Of a stretch of DNA of 64,000 nt, positions 62,961 through 64,000 are shown piece after piece (positions within the stretch are counted from its first letter, which is position 1; each line of letters starts with the position of its first letter). Source of the DNA: Planctomycetota bacterium (lineage in GTDB: Bacteria > Planctomycetota > Phycisphaerae > Phycisphaerales > UBA5793); NCBI GenBank assembly GCA_013112555.1, contig JABFGK010000002.1:1488001-1552000 (forward strand). Reading direction: 5' to 3'. A program made the translations under genes and the position numbers. Below the pieces are notes generated by a model. It saw only the letters and a program-made list of their open reading frames with translations, was not told the origin of the DNA and did not search any database.

Positions 62961-64000
62961 TCAGCCGGCCGACGATTCGCGCAGACGCTGCCAGTGCTCG
63001 TTTAATCGCTTAAACGACACCGGGACCATGGTGCCTAGTTCCTGCGCGAAGATGGAAATACGCATTTCCTCAATCATCCACCGGAAGTACTCAAGAGGCC
63101 CATCCACGCGCTGCTGTGACAGCAGATGCGCCCGTTGCTTCTGACACCACTGCCACATCGGGGACAGGTCCGCCATCAAACGGGCATCATTGGATGGCCC
63201 CTTCTTCCCGAGTTTCTCGATCCGGGCCAGGATACCCGACAAGTATCGCGGGAACTGCTCCAGCCACTGTGACGGCACGGACACGAGAAACGATTGGCAC
63301 AGCAAATACCCGAGTTGCCGCTCAATCTCATCAAGCGCATGTTCCCATGCTGACGGCATCTCCTCGGACAGTTTCAGATCAACCTGTTGGTACACATCGA
63401 GAATACGGGCCGTCATGGTACAGGCACGCCCGACGGTCGTATGCAGCCTCGTCGCCCCATCCGCCACCATGCGATCAAAGTCACCTTTGGATCGGATGGC
63501 AGCCGCGACCTTCTCCGGTTCGTCATTCCCGAAGAATGCCAGGTCGGCAGCGTAGACGATCAGTTCCCGCCGCAACTCGTCAGCCGTCCCCAGCGATACA
63601 TACTGCAGCGACATGGCATGGAAGCCCGGCAAGTTCCGTGCCTGGTCCGCCAGTTCATTATTAAGTGCGAGCATGCCGAGCCGGCGCACGCCGCCGCGGT
63701 GTGATGCAGCAGCCGCCTCAGCGGATGAAAACAGTTGGACGGACACCGAGCGCCCATTGTCAACCAGGCCCGGGTATGCTGCAAGACTGAGATCCCGCTT
63801 CGCAATGGCAATATCCCGTGGCAGGGGTTCGATCGTCCAGGCAGTGAGTCCCTTCTGACGGTACTTCTTTGCCCCCATGTCACGCATGGCCTGCTCGGTC
63901 TCGCCGCGAAGGCGGGCCCTTATTTTGCCAGGATCCTCGCCGCGCGCCAACGATCGGCCCTTGCGATCCACTACCCGGATCTTCATCCGCAGGTACGGCT
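62961..64000 (-). CDS. hrpA: HrpA-type ATP-dependent RNA helicase, C-terminal part (N-terminus outside window)
   Basis: The frame is open through the right edge of the window (PYLRMKIRVVD...). Residues after that match the DUF3418 domain at the C-terminus of HrpA: RVVDRKGRSLARGEDPGKIRARL, LTAWTIEPLPRDI, VQLFSSAEAAAASHRGGVRRL, and LSPMWQWCQKQ. HrpA is a DEAH-box helicase linked to mRNA cleavage and ribosome rescue; its helicase core would be beyond 64000. About 346 residues are visible. The stop at 62961 lies just after an AAAAGGGGTCGGGAGTCGAT copy of a hairpin family. Confidence 0.85.
   Translation of the reverse strand, partial: PYLRMKIRVVDRKGRSLARGEDPGKIRARLRGETEQAMRDMGAKKYRQKGLTAWTIEPLPRDIAIAKRDLSLAAYPGLVDNGRSVSVQLFSSAEAAAASHRGGVRRLGMLALNNELADQARNLPGFHAMSLQYVSLGTADELRRELIVYAADLAFFGNDEPEKVAAAIRSKGDFDRMVADGATRLHTTVGRACTMTARILDVYQQVDLKLSEEMPSAWEHALDEIERQLGYLLCQSFLVSVPSQWLEQFPRYLSGILARIEKLGKKGPSNDARLMADLSPMWQWCQKQRAHLLSQQRVDGPLEYFRWMIEEMRISIFAQELGTMVPVSFKRLNEHWQRLRESSAG

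Overview
The window is GC-rich, densely coded and bacterial. Several traits point to a planctomycete, most likely a Phycisphaerae-type marine or groundwater lineage: a PPi-type phosphofructokinase, glutaminyl- and glutamyl-tRNA synthetases side by side with ExbB/ExbD modules, a DUF1844 protein, secreted proteins sharing a Cys-rich C-terminal domain, CPxCxY-like zinc ribbons, and dispersed palindromes of the ACGAGCCGCG type. This assignment is inference from gene content; there is no rRNA or tRNA gene in the window to confirm it.

Layout. 0-3.7 kb: an ArsR-controlled operon (permease, small thioredoxin, thioredoxin-ArsF fusion, CcdA) with a clear promoter and two candidate operators. 3.8-5.9 kb: a secreted protein and a frameshifted Gln-rich membrane protein. 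5.9-8.9 kb: a BtuFCD/FecBCD-like ABC importer. 9-10.9 kb: a membrane coiled-coil protein and a 0.9-kb islet bounded by duplicated hairpins. 10.9-13.6 kb: a YbaK-type editing protein and a purple-acid-phosphatase-like secreted enzyme. 13.8-15.9 kb: ExbB-ExbD-ExbD. 16-19.6 kb: mutL-hslU. 19.6-20.5 kb: a repeat nest. 20.5-26.3 kb: atpZ-atpI-atpB-atpE-atpF-atpH-atpA, ending in a strong terminator without atpG/atpD/atpC. 26.5-31.3 kb: a DUF444 protein, an M29 aminopeptidase and a polyprenyl-phosphate sugar transferase. 31.4-35.2 kb: carbamate kinase, a cyclic-2,3-diphosphoglycerate-synthetase-like P-loop protein and ornithine carbamoyltransferase. 35.2-41.6 kb: PPi-phosphofructokinase, a lipoprotein, a secreted protein, moaA and recG. 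41.7-47.3 kb: an Eis-like acetyltransferase, glnS, yraN and a parvulin-like lipoprotein. 47.4-51 kb: DUF1844, sdhC, sdhA. 51-52 kb: a REP-associated tyrosine transposase (RAYT) between two oppositely oriented REP arrays. 52-54.6 kb: a cytochrome-bd-like oxidase whose subunit I ends in a cytochrome c domain. 54.7-57.8 kb: an S1-domain protein, rplS, trmD, rpsP. 58-64 kb: a 4Fe-4S protein, a TPR-like protein, gltX, a membrane protein and the end of an HrpA-type helicase.

The most interesting material is at two scales. At gene scale: the redox-coupled ArsP-like export operon, the cytochrome-c-fused bd-type oxidase pair, and an AtpB with a long His-rich insertion. At sequence scale: a RAYT with its GTAG-headed REPs on both flanks, scattered REP copies, and several families of short inverted-repeat elements (26-bp ends in two variants, a 384-bp element with 32-bp ends, and hairpins with compensatory base changes) that fill almost every intergenic gap lacking a promoter. 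Three genes (a Gln-rich protein, atpB, trmD) are broken by one- or two-base shifts. Because atpB and trmD are normally indispensable, sequencing or assembly error is as likely as true decay.
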